Of a DNA stretch of 64,000 bases, positions 45,985-58,045 are shown piece after piece. The notes beneath the pieces are model-generated. The model did no database searches and was not told the origin of the DNA. It saw only the letters and a program-made list of their open reading frames with translations. Made by a program: the position numbers and the translations under genes. How positions within the stretch are numbered: position 1 is the first letter of the stretch; each line of letters begins with the position of its first letter. The stretch comes from Botryotinia globosa (Eukaryota > Ascomycota > Leotiomycetes > Helotiales > Sclerotiniaceae), in assembly GCA_014898425.1 (NCBI GenBank), contig RCSZ01000003.1:1426001-1490000 (forward strand), in the 5' to 3' direction.

Positions 45985-48450
45985 ATGTCGAATCCTTCCT
46001 CTTCACGACCTCTGCCAGTTCCGATGAGTTCGTCACCATCAGCAGGCTCATTTAGAGGGCGGTCGGGAAGTCCGTCTTCGAGAGATAAATCAACAGCCCG
46101 ATTGGCTTCACCAGTACCTTCCCATCACGGCACTCCTCAGGTTCGACAGATACCTACTCCGAATCAGGCCGCCGCAGATTCATCTGAGAGTATTACACCT
46201 CTCCCTCTGCCTCTGGCTGGCGCAGGTGGTCCAGCATCTTATGCGCCTGGTCCAGGTATCAGCGCGTTGGCTGCTGCGCTGTCGAATTCTATCGGGCAGA
46301 CTCCTCCTACCTTTGGAACACCTCCCATCCGTTCATTATCACCAGCCGCTGCCGGTAAACAAATACAAAGTACAGGAGCGCATAGTAATTATGGCTCTCT
46401 TCCGCGATCGGTACAAGGAGGGCAAGGATGGGCTGGCCCGACAGCCTACGAGGACCCAGAAATTATAAAAAGACATTTGGTACAACAAGGGCCTTCGCAG
46501 ATAGGGGGTGACGGTGCCGCTGATGGGATCTTTGGTCCAAGCGGACAGTCGCCATCATTCCGTGTGGGCTCTCCAGCCAGTACATCAAAACAGGCAATTG
46601 AAACTATAGCGCCTGGGCTAGATGATGATGAATTCTCGAGTCTGCGATTACAAGGTGGTGATGTTACCAGGCCCATATACAGATGGACCGAAGATGCCCA
46701 CAGAGCAAGCCGATCTCAAAGAAGTAAGAGTTTTCACATCTCGCGACCAGAAGCAGAGAACGAAGTACTTGACATAGGCACAATTAAATTGCCAGGTGGA
46801 TTCAGACGAAATTATCTACGTCGAGCAGCAGGCAGCCCAACTCCTGATGGCAGAGATGTAGAAGAAGGCGGAGGACTCGCGCAACGACAGCCAAAAATAT
46901 TTACAAACAATTTCCTCGAGTTTCTAACCATCTACGGCCATTTTGCTGGTGAAGAATTGGAAGAAGACGATGAGGTACTCGGACCTGACGAATACTTTGG
47001 ATCGGATGCTATCTCTGATGATTATGGTGAAGGTAGTGATGATGATAGAGAGCCTATGGAGAATAGTGCTCTGCTTACACCTGGTCGCCGAAAAAGAAAG
47101 CGCAAGGAGCGCGCACCACAAGGAAATACCACACCTTTTCAAGCTTCGTTGCTGTTGCTTAAATCTTTTGTGGGTACTGGCGTGTTGTTCCTACCTAAGG
47201 CGTATCTCAACGGCGGAATGCTTTTCAGTAACATCATCCTTCTTCTCGTCGCGGCTTTGAGTTATTACTGCTTCGTGTTGCTCGTCAACACGCGACTAAA
47301 GGTTGAGGCGTCTTTCGGAGATATGGGAGGTGTTCTCTATGGGAGATGGATGCGAACTGTCATTCTTGCATCGATTGTCATTAGTCAGATGGGATTTGTG
47401 GCTGCATACATCGTATTCACGTCAGAGAACTTGCAAGCCTTCATCGCCGCTGTGACTAATTGCAGAGTTCACTGGGAGGTTTCATGGTTGATCTTGCTAC
47501 AAATGGCTATTTTCTTGCCATTCTCTCTTTTGCGCGACATTAGCAAGCTCGGCTTTACCGCGCTTATAGCAGATGCCTTTATTCTTGTCGGCTTGGTATA
47601 TCTCTACTATTATGACATTTTCACAATCGTGAAACAAGGTGGTATTTCTGACATTGTCAATTTCAACCAGCAAGACTGGACGTTGTTCATTGGCACCGCC
47701 ATTTTCACATTCGAAGGAATTGGCTTGATCATTCCTATTCAAGAATCCATGAAGAATCCGAAGAAGTTTCCTCCTGTTCTCGGTATAGTTATGATCATCA
47801 TCAGCGTAGTATTCATCTCTATGGGTGCTCTTTCTTACGCTGCATTTGGTTCCCACATAGAGACAGTTGTTCTTCTGAATCTTCCACAGAACGACAAGAT
47901 GGTCAATGGTGTTCAATTCCTCTATTCGTGCGCTATTCTTTTGTCGACCCCTCTACAGATATTCCCGGCCATCAGAATCACGGAGAATGAGCTCTTTACC
48001 AAAAGTGGAAAATACAACCCTTATATCAAATGGCAAAAGAATGTTTTCCGCTTCTTCGTCGTTGCCCTGTGCGCATCCATTGCATACGTTGGCTCCAACG
48101 ATTTAGATAAATTTGTTTCAATTGTGGGAAGTTTCGCTTGTATTCCACTAGTATTCATATATCCGGTATGTCCTCTGATTTCATCAACAAATTCAAATCT
48201 AAAAAGACATACGTTTGGCCCCAGAAGCAAGAGACTAACTTTTCATTAGCCAATGCTACATTATCGAGGTGTAGCTAAAACACGTTTCCGCAAAGGGGCA
48301 GATATCATGCTTTGTATCTTTGGCTTGATTGTCATGGTATATACTACGGCCTTGACCATCATCAGCTGGACAAGTGGTGGTGATAAAGTTCCAAACGTTG
48401 GATATTGTGATAGAAAAGACAGGGCAGGAGGAGAATTGCCATTGTTCTAA
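45985..48450 (+). CDS. Vacuolar amino acid transporter, AVT3/AVT4 type (AAAP family), 793 aa
   Basis: Model: exons 45985-48165 and 48250-48450, phase 0, with an ACTAAC branch site 13 bases before the TAG acceptor. The first 380 residues are cytosolic, Ser/Pro/Gly-rich, with an acidic stretch (EELEEDDEVLGPDEY) and a basic cluster (GRRKRKRKERA). From about residue 382 there are 10-11 membrane segments, beginning TPFQASLLLLKSFVGTGVLFLPKA, the amino-acid/auxin permease signature; later FTFEGIGLIIPIQESMKNP is diagnostic of Avt3/4 and animal SLC36. Yeast Avt3 and Avt4 export amino acids from the vacuole. The exact substrate and whether it is Avt3 or Avt4 cannot be decided. Confidence 0.93.
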
Positions 48451-49170
48451 ATCGCATACCCGGCTCGATCACACAAGTGGTGGAAAGACAAAGGGCTGTG
48501 CTTGTATGCATGTATAAACTGAATATATACATACATATGGATGGGGCATTCTTTTGTCATTGTTTATGATACTAGATCTTTTAAGTTTTTTCGGATGGTA
48601 TGGCTGGATTGGGTGCATAGAGTAGCATTGCACTGGAAATTGATATCTCTTGGTTTTTCTTTTTCGCTCTCTTTTCTTTTTGCTTCACAGTTATAAATGT
48701 CAGGATCAGATTGTTATAATATTCAAATTGACCTCAAGGCTTTCCTAGCATTTGATAATGGAGTATGCTCCTCGGTTGTGGATGTGTTATTCACCATAAA
48801 TCCCCACAATTGAGCTCGTTTGGTTCGCATAAACAGTTAGCAAGTGACTCGCAATCAATTAACATTCGTTCTGATTAGCAGATTCTCAGAGTGCGCCTAT
48901 GGCATACTATCCATTTCCGACCTTTACACAAAGAGATGACTTCACAATGTCCTAGTTCTCAAATCCCTTCTCACGAAGGGTAGCGCAGAATCATTAAAGG
49001 TAGCGTCTTAAGTGCTAAACAAAGGAACGATTGTGCTATGTTCAGATTGTATGTCTTTCGCGCATTCAAGAGGTGTCTATGTCTTTCTGCTCTTGCCCAT
49101 TGCTGTCAAAGTCATACATACGTATTTCCAAACTGGTTTGAGCTTTTATCTTGAACATACATAAATAGTC
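48451..49170. other. Intergenic, 720 bp
   Basis: It contains the 3' flank of the transporter (ATACATACATATGG-rich) and the promoter of the following gene. The minus-strand frame at 49146-49340 only mirrors the proline-rich start of that gene. Confidence 0.45.
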
Positions 49171-50372
49171 ATGGCTGGTGCACCACCACCTCCTCCTCCT
49201 ATACCTCCTATACCACCCCCAGACCCCCCGGCGGGAACGCATAAGTATACTTGTTCTTTTGACTGCATATCGCTCGGCCCTATTGCCAAAATTATTGACA
49301 AAAATCCAACTTTACGTTTCATCTCCCACATCAATCTCACTGACTACTCTTTTGATTCCACCTTCCCCCCCAACTCCCCCCTTAAACCTCCAAAACTTAC
49401 CTTACAATCCAGTAATCAACGGCGCTCCAGCCATTCGAATCACCGCCTCCATGAACACCCTCGCGCTACTCCCCATCCTGCGCAACACAACTCTGCGTCC
49501 CAACCGCAACCTACTCGTCGGACCCCGTCGCATTATAAACGAAGAAGCATGGCTCGCAACCCAAGTCGGTACTCTCCAAGCACGTCCTTGCACTAATTGC
49601 AGAAAGGGAAATGGTCCGTTTACCGACTGTGTGGTGGCCGATGGCCATTTCAAAGAGGCGTGTACGAATTGCTATTATGGGGGGCAGGGGAGTAGATGTT
49701 CGTTGAGACATGGTATGTTTCCATTCTTCTCTCTCTCTCTTTTAAATAGCCACGCAAAGTAGAGAGAAACCCTCGAAGTTGAAGCTAATTTGGGAGTAAA
49801 TAGAGCATCAAAACGCAGTAGCACACCTGCAAGCAGAAGCCGAAGATGCTCCTGATATTCCGGGCATGGCGCCTGCGAATAATTTCGGTGGCCAGCTGGG
49901 TGATTTAGCTGGAGTGGCCTTCGGTATTGCTCAGCAGGGTATTGGTGCTATTATTATACCCGCGCAAGGAGTGCCTCCTGCGGCGAATGTTCCCAGTGGG
50001 CGAGGAACCCGTGGCCCGAAACGTATTGCGCCGTTGTTGGTGGGACCGGTGGGTATTGGGTTGGCTGGTGCGGCTGCGGGGGCTGCGGCGCTAATAGTGG
50101 CCCCGCAAGGCCCTGGCGTATTCGGGGGGACCAACGTATCTAGGACACGTGCTGCTAGAGGGTTGAGTGATGCGGAGTTGGAGGTGCATAGGATTAGGTT
50201 GAGGGCTGAGTTGGATGCTGTTAGGAGAGAGCAAATTAATAGGGAGGCGTTGGGGAATGAACATGAGGAGGAGGAGGAGGAGGAGGAAGATGAAGAAGAA
50301 GATGATGATGATGAAGAAGACGTCGTCGCGCCGCCAGCCAAAAAGCCGAAGCATGGAAAGAAGATTAAGTAA
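49171..50372 (+). CDS. Cys-rich DUF3716-like protein with acidic C-terminus (5' end uncertain)
   Basis: Firm exons: 49451-49712 and 49804-50372 (276 aa from the ATG at 49451), joined at GTATGT...AATAG in phase 1. A likely earlier exon starts at ATG 49171 with a proline-rich sequence (MAGAPPPPPPIPPIP), but its only good donor (GTATAC at 49245) is out of phase with the acceptors at about 49421 and 49439, so the 5' structure is unresolved. The Cys module (ARPCTNCRKGNGPFTDCVVA, then EACTNCYYGGQGSRCSLR) matches the layout of DUF3716 (CxxC...C...CxxC...C), common in leotiomycetes. The C-terminal part is Gly/Ala-rich, then a run of about 30 Glu/Asp residues and a basic PPAKKPKHGKKIK nuclear-type signal. 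A nuclear, possibly nucleic-acid-associated role is inferred; the function is unknown. Confidence 0.65.
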
Positions 50373-50866
50373 TGAAAAAGTACAATATTTAAGGGTTCAA
50401 CAACCAAGTTTTAAATAAGAGAGGATTTGGCGTTGTTAACTTGGAGTACGAACCGTTAAGAATGACAATATCAAGTTTCATCTTTCCACTGTCTCATTCT
50501 GCTTTCTCATACACTCCCAATTTCATTGATTTTTCTCTTCACACCCTCTCATAAGCTGCTCGCGCCAAAATCTATAGTCGCACTGTTCTCTCTCAGTTCA
50601 TGGAATTATTAGAAAGTGTATTGTTTTTATTGCAAGTAGAAGTTTTTGGTTATATAAGGCAGTATTAGTATATCCAGAAAAAAACATCAGATATCTGCAT
50701 CATGAGAACTGATAAATACAAAGCAGCCACCCTTCGAGAACTATATACTGAAAAGAAATTCGTAAAACTGCATGAGATGAGACCACATACCCAATCTCCG
50801 ATTCAAATTCGAAGCTTTGATTTAGAAGATCATAGGGCATTCCAAACTCATGATATCCAAAGTGCC
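50373..50866. other. Convergent 3' spacer
   Basis: This 494-bp stretch holds the 3' flanks of two convergent genes. No structure was noted beyond ordinary AT-rich sequence. Confidence 0.45.
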
Positions 50867-52262
50867 TCACAAACGACTTGATCCCTCTCTAATCAATTTC
50901 CTCATCCCCTCCCTCACTTCGATTACAATATCACGAGCATCCATGGTCTCTCGAACCAACCCAACGCCACTGCCAGCGTATGTACACAATCGTCCCTTGT
51001 TCCCGTAGCCTTCATCTCCTCTTTTCGACTCGTCTTCATAAAGCTCTTTATTCTGCTCCATACTCATACCGTTCGCTTCATCCCAGTAGCTTTTGTTAAC
51101 TACTCCCCTTCCATTATATTCTTCAGGCCAGCCTGCTGTTCCCCTCAATCTATCATAAAGGGTTGTTCTCGTGGTTGATACACCACCATCTTCTGCTGCC
51201 AATACTGCATTTCGGTAACCCGTCGGTATCACTGCCTCAGAAGAAGCCAAAAATCGTGTACCCATACATATCCCACTAGCACCTAACATAAATGAAGCTG
51301 CTGCTCCACGTGACTCGACTATTCCGCCAGCAGCAATGAGAGGTATGTGTGAATATGCGTTTGAACGCAACGCAGATGCGCATTCAGGAAGTAGGGAAAC
51401 GATCGAGGAAGAATGAGCGAGACCGTGGCCACCAGCATCAGAACCTTGAATAACGAGTACATCAGGGTCACAAGAGTGAGCGGCTGTCAAGGCAGAAGAG
51501 ACTGTGCCGACTTGGATCCAAATCTTGGTAAGATTACCTGTGAGCTTCCGGATTGAATCTGTCCACTCCTGCAAATCTGAGCTAGTGTGCGGCGCGAACA
51601 ACCATACCGCTGCAGGGGGGAATGGAAGGGGAGCGAGAATTGACAGGACATGCTCGAGATCACAGCCCCAAACTATAAACCCGATCCCAATAGGAAGAGT
51701 ATCTCGATAGCTTCCGGGAATAGGATTATCTGAGAGAGAATCTTGTATCTCTCTGATTTCGTCCGAAAGGGTGGTGAGACTGGATGGTTTCTGTTATTAG
51801 TTTGGGCATACTTGAATTTGTGCATAGCGTAACTCAGAGTGAGATAGAAAAGAGTCCGAGTTGTAATGAATAAGAGCATATTGCGATGGACAACCGCTGG
51901 ATAGTATACTCTGCCAACGCTCGATGGTCAACTGTCTCAGCTGTCTATCAGTGGCATAAAAGTGGAGTATGATAGACACGGTACATGATCCAGATAGCTC
52001 TCCCCTAGTGAGCCCGTCTCGTCTATACTTATCATGAGATCTTCTCTGGAAAAAGCAGTGATTTGCGCCGAGAAGCGAATATAAAGAAACAGGAATTAGC
52101 TCACTCGTGACCAGCAGCAAGGAAACCTAGACCACCAGCTCTAGATACAGCTAAAGCCAAAGCAGGCTTTGATATTAAGCGCATAGGAGCAGATGATATA
52201 AGCGGATAAGTTGTCCATGGGTAGTCCTTACGGAGCGTTTGTTTGTGGTTAGAATGTGACAT
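50867..52262 (-). CDS. Nitronate monooxygenase (2-nitropropane dioxygenase family), 356 aa
   Basis: Model: exon 1 52262-52105 and exon 2 51779-50867. The donor is GTGAGC and the acceptor CATCCAG; another AG at about 51791 would break the frame, so this acceptor is preferred and gives the conserved FLAAGHDLTTL. The enzyme is an FMN-dependent TIM barrel oxidising alkyl nitronates. Seen: PLISSAPMRLISKPALALAVSRAGGLGFLAAG at the N-terminus, the FMN-binding QGSDAGGHG at residues 164-172, IPLIAAGGIVESRGAAASFMLGASGICMGTRFLAS near the C-terminus and a final GVGLVRETMDA. The 325-nt intron is long for this region. Location is probably cytosolic; the physiological substrate (e.g. propionate 3-nitronate) is inferred from the family. 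Confidence 0.9.
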
Positions 52263-52974
52263 GATTCGATATGATCCAGATTTCCTGTAGCTGGTGGATG
52301 GGAAGTAACTGGAATCAATGCAATTTTCGATGTCTGAGGATGATACGAAGAAGCTGGAGAGCCTTGAAGATGGAAAACAGGGAATATCTATTTGGATTCC
52401 ATGAACAGCACGATAACAAAATAAGGACTATGCTGAAGGTATCTTTTGAAACGTGTTGTATAATTTTAAAACAAATATGATGTGATAAAAAATACTCATA
52501 AATACTTTATTTTGCAAAAGAAAAGAGAAATGATGCGGTCGGTCGATGGGCTAGATTGTTGACTTCCAGGTCACAAATGAAGAGGAGGCTGAAAGAGGCT
52601 GAAAGAGGCTGGTGTGAGCCTCGGCCGCTTCCATAATGTTCTGCTATACCAAATTTGTATTAGCTCCTCATCAGTCTTGGCATCATCTTTGTCACCAGCT
52701 TCACAAGTTTATATCTTCACTGACACTGCCAAACTTACAACAACGCTGCTTCTTACTGGTCCTGCCATAGCTCCTTCCATTCTTTCTTGGATAACGTATC
52801 ATACCTTGCACCAATTGAAATATCAGCTTCAATCTTCAGACGAGTACATTCTACCTTGAAATACATTGTAAGTTCTTTCCAATTTGTAGCAAAATCCACA
52901 ATGTCAAAAGAGGCACAAAGAGGAAATGACCAAAAAGAACAATTACTAAAGCAATTATGGCCGCCTTAGGAAAC
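52263..52974. promoter_or_regulatory. Divergent promoter, nitronate monooxygenase / RPB11
   Basis: This 712-bp segment contains GCTGAAAGAG triplicated near 52588-52612. No supported CDS; an 81-codon frame at 52614 lacks conserved features. RPB11's promoter lies in the right part. Confidence 0.5.
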
Positions 52975-53588
52975 ATGTCTAACGCGCCTGAGAGGTATAT
53001 CTTATCTCTATAGCTTTCATAGCTAGATGCGCTCCGCGTGACGATGAAAGATGGAAGCTAATCATACACAATAGATTCGAGCTATTCATTCTCGGAGATG
53101 GCGAGAAGAAGTGTACTGAGGAAGCTGATACACGTAAGTTGTAGATTAATTGCGCAAAGAGGCTCTTCTACAGCAGATTATGCTAATGAACTACTATCCA
53201 GGCACCCCCAACTCCTCGATTTTTACCTTCAATAAAGAAGACCACACTCTCGCCAACATGTTGCGTGCTCATTTATTGAAAGATCCGCATGTTATATTTT
53301 CTGGTTATAAGAGTATGCCTACCACACTACTAGCTCAGTTCCATTATACCAATGGCTAGCCAGACTTTTTGAAGATTCTGTACTAATTGGAGGCGCATAG
53401 TTCCTCATCCCCTCTTTTCCAAATTCGAACTCCGAATCCAAACTGATGGTGAGATAACTCCCAAGGAGGCTCTTGTCGCCTGTTGCCGTAACTTGGTATC
53501 CGAACTTGAGGTTTTCAGCCGCGAATTTACAAAGGAGTTTGAGTTACGAAAGATGGTCAGCGGTGACGTCGCAGCTGCCGACAAATAA
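52975..53588 (+). CDS. RPB11: RNA polymerase II subunit Rpb11, 125 aa
   Basis: Model: four exons, 52975-52994, 53075-53133, 53202-53312 and 53401-53588, with three introns of 80, 68 and 88 nt and consistent phases. The product reads [19 protein letters not shown], then the archaeal/eukaryal RpoL signature [20 protein letters not shown], then [20 protein letters not shown] and a long C-terminal helix ([19 protein letters not shown]). It pairs with Rpb3 in the assembly platform of RNA polymerase II, in the nucleus. Length matches yeast Rpb11 (120 aa). The gene is invisible to unspliced ORF calling because the largest exon is 188 nt. Assignment is very secure. Confidence 0.96.
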
Positions 53589-55731
53589 TTCAATACATCA
53601 AAGGATCACTATCTGTAATTAGGGATTGAGGCGTTTTCGGCAGAGGAAGGGAGGTAGTATGGCGCAAAATGGTATGGGGTCTCGAGGTTCCATCATGATT
53701 TGGGTTGATTACACGGAGCTACACAGTGGATATCTAATTCCTCAGGGAGGAATGCCTGCCAATTTGCGTTGACATTCAAGTATTTCAGCAATCGCAAGAG
53801 ATATGTTTTCCTACACTGGATCATCTATGAGTTGATAGTCTATGAGGTGAAATAAGTGCGCGCTTCGTGCTTGAAGAGGGAGCCGGTGCGGCGTCGTCAA
53901 AGATAATCATTCAAGCTCAAACACAGGTGATGGATCCGTGGCTCTGCAGGCACACACATATGTGCAGCTTTCCAATACAACTACTGTTGGTCATGACTAA
54001 TAGGTGCAACAACAAAGGTTTATCTTCTTGATATAGTTCTTACCTGCTATTCATGGATCTGAGTCAAAATGAAGGTCGGTACTACTCTATCCGTAAGTAT
54101 ACTCGCAGGCACCAGTGGAAATTCGTCTATCCGATTCAATTCAGTGGACTCATATCTGAGAATTTCGCCTGGAGCTCAATTTCTTTTGGCAGCAAATGGT
54201 CTTGGATAGGTATCCATAGGAACAAAATGGCAGGGCAGGTTCAATCAGGTATAAATACATATCTGTTACCACGAGTACCCAGGTATTTTCATGCATGCAC
54301 AAGCACATCTAGGACCTAGGTATCAAACGTCAAGAATGATGAGAAAAATTATGTACTACTAAATGGCAATGGCTGTATCGCGAGTCGTGGAATGTATCTA
54401 CATTGTGGAATGCACCAATGCACGTAATTATTTCCTCCGAGATATGTTGACACAGTTGCGACGTGGTCCAACAAGGGATCTAATTCGAACCTTTCAACAT
54501 ACGTCAAATTGCATTCCATCTAAAAAGGGTAAATGTCATTCATGCTGGTTTGTTTCCTCTCTTTCGACATTCGAATCCCCTCGCCCTCAATTAAGAAGAC
54601 ACACGGAAAACGAACTTCCTATTAAGGATTTGCTTCCTCTACAGAGCCTCACATTCAGTTAAGAATGCTGGCAACACACCACTGTTTTGAAGTCAAGGTG
54701 GAGGTCGTGGCTGGCTCTGATACTTTTTGATGAAGAAGAAAAGAAAATTGTTGCGCAAAATTTCAATATTTGTAGCCGCAATGATGATCTGCGCTAATTA
54801 CTAAGCGAAAAGCAAAGTTTGCTTTCTGGTCTAAACCCATTTGAGAAAAGTAAAAAGACACAGCACGTGATGACGCGATTATTCCAACAGATTGATCCAG
54901 ATTTCATTCCACGGATGGGCGGCTACGTAACATATCAAGATTTTCTCTTTGCATTCCGATCTTTATTTCAGTGCGCCATGAGTAGGAATCTCTTTAGTGT
55001 GGTCTTTGGTGAGTGGAGGAAGTACAAATTCCATTTAACACCTTACTTGCTCAGATCTCATCTCAACCAGTGTTGAGCACTTGTGCGTCCCAGCAAGTTG
55101 GTAATCCCTTTAAAGAATTCCTCGGTCATAACACCTGTGATTATGATTGTCATGCTAAGCGTTTGGGATGATGTCTTTCCGTGAAATGGTTGCTATGAGC
55201 ATGAATTGGTGATTATAATTCCACCTCGCAATTCAAAGGATATCGACATAAGGTGTGAATTTTTGATGGAGAATTTGTTCATTTTTCTGTAGAGGGTTGC
55301 GGCTCTCGATTTGAATCATAGCTGATGGGAAGGATATATAAAGACCTCACTTGGAGTGAGCTACCTAGTGGGCGAAGATGCTTCTAGGGCATTCAGATGC
55401 TTCTTAAATCCTTCCTGCTTCTACGCCACATTCAAGAGTCATCATTCCTCACTGCTGGAAAGGGATTTTAGTCTTATGCATTCTTCCGCGTCTATTTCGT
55501 CTGTGCCATTACTGCACACATGGTACGAAGGGCTTTTTTAAATCACTGCGATATCTTAATTCCGAAGATCAATGTCTAGAGTTGGCTTTCAGGTCCTGGT
55601 GTTGAACTCAGGTATGAGGCTTTTCAATGCGGGGAATGTCAAGAGCGTTGAACACTTTCAAGAACTTATATATAGCCGAGGACATTGCCACTTTTTGGCG
55701 ATATGGCTCTCTTTGGGCTGTAGATTTAACA
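53589..55731. other. 2.1-kb region without a supported gene
   Basis: Several frames of 60-100 codons occur, for example at 54053, 54363 and 54819-55076 (the last reads GLNPFEKSKKTQHVMTRL), but none has a recognisable domain, good splice-linked continuation or low-complexity explanation. It may hold a degraded gene or regulatory DNA for the protease gene. An upstream in-frame extension of the protease reading frame (from 55627) lacks an ATG. Confidence 0.5.
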
Positions 55732-58045
55732 ATGTTCTCCATGGTTACATGCTTGCTTCTTTTGGCAGTGGCGGTAGCGGCCTTCCTTGATGTTGAAGAT
55801 GATTTCGAAAACAATGCAACTGCCAAAGTCTTACCAAACCGGATGGCTGGTGATGGAGTTTTCCAGCTAGGAGTGACTAAAGTTGCGGGAGTTCCAAATG
55901 TTCGAAAACGACAATCCAAGTCAAATTTGGCCAACCCTTACATTGGAGATATTTACATGATCACCGGTATGTTATTTCAAGTGTAGCTTCGATTATATTA
56001 TCTAATCATAAGTAGTACAGATTGGGTATCCTCCGCAGTCTATAACCCTTAGTATCGACACAGGGAGCAGTGATGTTTGGGTAAATCCACAGTGCGCTAC
56101 CTCGGGGTGGGCGTCATTTTGCTCCAGTTATCCTCAGTACGATCCTACGAAATCTACCTCTTTCGTACCGTTGAGTCAAGCTTTGAATATAGCATATGGC
56201 ATCGGTGCAGTCACTGGAGCTTATGCCACAGACAATTTTATGTTAGTCAATATTCCAGTCTCCCAGGTGCTTATTGACAAATTTTAGGATGGGATCAGGT
56301 CCGACCCTTAAAAAACTTCAATTCGGTGTTGCATCAGGCAGTAATCGAATGTTTGCGGGTATAATGGGTGTATCCTGGGGGCTTGGCCTTGGAACTGGTT
56401 ATTACAATATTATTGATCAACTTGCCTTGCAAGGTCTGACAAAAACTCGTGCATTTGCCATAGACCTGGGCAATGTCGATACAGCTTCAGGTATGACTTC
56501 CAGTTTTGCATGACTATACTGGTTGACTCATTATATAGGCTCCATTATCTTTGGCGGTCTCGATACAAAGAAGTACTACGGCTCACTGATTAAAAATCCC
56601 ATTATACCATTTTACCAAAGTCCTGATGGGTATCCAAGGTAATTGATTTTTTTTATTTTTGTCCACCGTATTGGATGGTCTTACTGAACAGTATTGAAAT
56701 TAGATATTGGATCAATATGACGTACTTTGGTATTACATTTCCAGGCCAACTACCGACGAATTTGACATCTCCCGGTTATGCGAAACCCGTCATTATTGAC
56801 TCCGGAAGTACATTGAGTTATTTACCCCCTTCACTTGTCAACGCCATGCTCCCTTACTTTCCAGGATGGGTCAGTAAAGGAGGTGGCCTCTACACTATTC
56901 CTTGTAGCTTCAAAAATATCGCAGGGACGATGGATTTTGGATTCGCAGGGCAAATTATTCGGATCCAATTAGCTCAATTCATATGGTTTAACGGTGCTAC
57001 ATGCTATGGGCCCATTGCCAATGCTGCCGAAAAGACGGATGTGATTTTAGGAGATACCTTCATGAGAGGTGCTTATGTGGTGTTTGACCAGGACAACGCA
57101 AATGTTCATATTGCGCAGGCTGCGAGTTGCGGATCAAATGTTGTTCCAATTACTTCGGGTACCGATGGAGTTCCTTCGATGACAGGAGCTTGCCCGAGTC
57201 CAGCATTTTCTTATGGAACATCATCTTATACGGTCGGTTGCTGTCTCAATCTTTCACAATAATATATTGATATCAAAGCTTTGAATAAAAATGCTAATAT
57301 GAAAAAAGGTCTATCCAACTCCTTCAGTGGGAATCTCGTCTTCTTCGCCCAGATCTTCTTCATCAGCATCTCCTTCAAGAAGTAAGTAATCAATTTGACC
57401 TTGCGCTCTCAATCAGGATGGCAGATAGTTTACAATACAATATTTCCTCCACCCTTATGAGCCAACACTAACTCGAACTTCTTAGGTTCCACAGCCTCGT
57501 CTGCCTCCCTTCCTGCATTGATAATTACTTCAACGACATCCCCTCTCGCCACTTCAACAACTAGAACTTCTGCTACTTCGTCATCTACGTCAACGGTTAG
57601 ATTATCTACCTCCCCATCCCCCTCTTTATTCTCTACATCAACAGGTAGAGTTTCTACCCTTCCAACTTCCTCTTCATCGAGAACCACTTCAGTCAACTCT
57701 TCCGCCACGATATTGACAACGAGATCCTCTACCCTTTTATCTTCTTCTCCATCCTCTACGCCAACAGCTAGAACTTCCACCGCCCTGTTATTGATAAGCA
57801 CTTCGACGAGCTCTTCCATCGCATTAGTAGTAACGAGATCTTCGACCCCTTCGACTTCTATATCGACTACTAAATCTTCATCATCGTCGCGGGTGCCTGC
57901 TCTGGTTGGCTCTACGACTTCGTCCACGACGTCCACCAGATCTTCTTCACTTTCTTCCTCTCGGATTTCATCTTCACCTATATCCTGTGGCATAGGTTGT
58001 GGACCGACGACCACTGTTTATATTACCGTCACGAAATCGGTCTAA
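55732..58045 (+). CDS. Secreted aspartyl protease (A1) with long Ser/Thr-rich tail, 645 aa
   Basis: Model: exons 55732-55966, 56016-56241, 56288-56490, 56539-56638, 56692-57232, 57309-57381 and 57486-58045. The ATG at 55732 gives a signal peptide (CLLLLAVAVAAFLD), a propeptide ending in a Kex2-type Lys-Arg at residues 59-60, then the pepsin fold with catalytic Asp93 in IDTGSSDVW and Asp291 in IIDSGSTLSYLP. Candida-like flap and GSIIFGGLDTKKYYG blocks also fit. The last 200 residues are almost only Ser/Thr with a few hydrophobics, ending CGIGCGPTTTVYITVTKSV, without a hydrophobic GPI signal. Such O-glycosylated tails tie proteases to the wall. The sixth junction (donor GTCGGT) is the weakest; if unspliced, the protein would stop after 435 residues at 57262. 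Confidence 0.86.

Noticed and set aside
50091..50407. Minus-strand frames with Ser or Phe/Leu runs
   Set aside because: Reverse image of the GAG/GAT acidic tract of the Cys-rich gene.
54819..55076. 85-codon frame upstream of the protease
   Set aside because: Protein-like composition but no family, no in-phase splice partner and no initiation context; kept only as part of the spacer description.
57430..58014. 194-codon minus-strand frame rich in Glu/Val
   Set aside because: Shadow of the Ser/Thr-rich tail of the aspartyl protease; TCT/ACT repeats read as acidic and Val codons in reverse.
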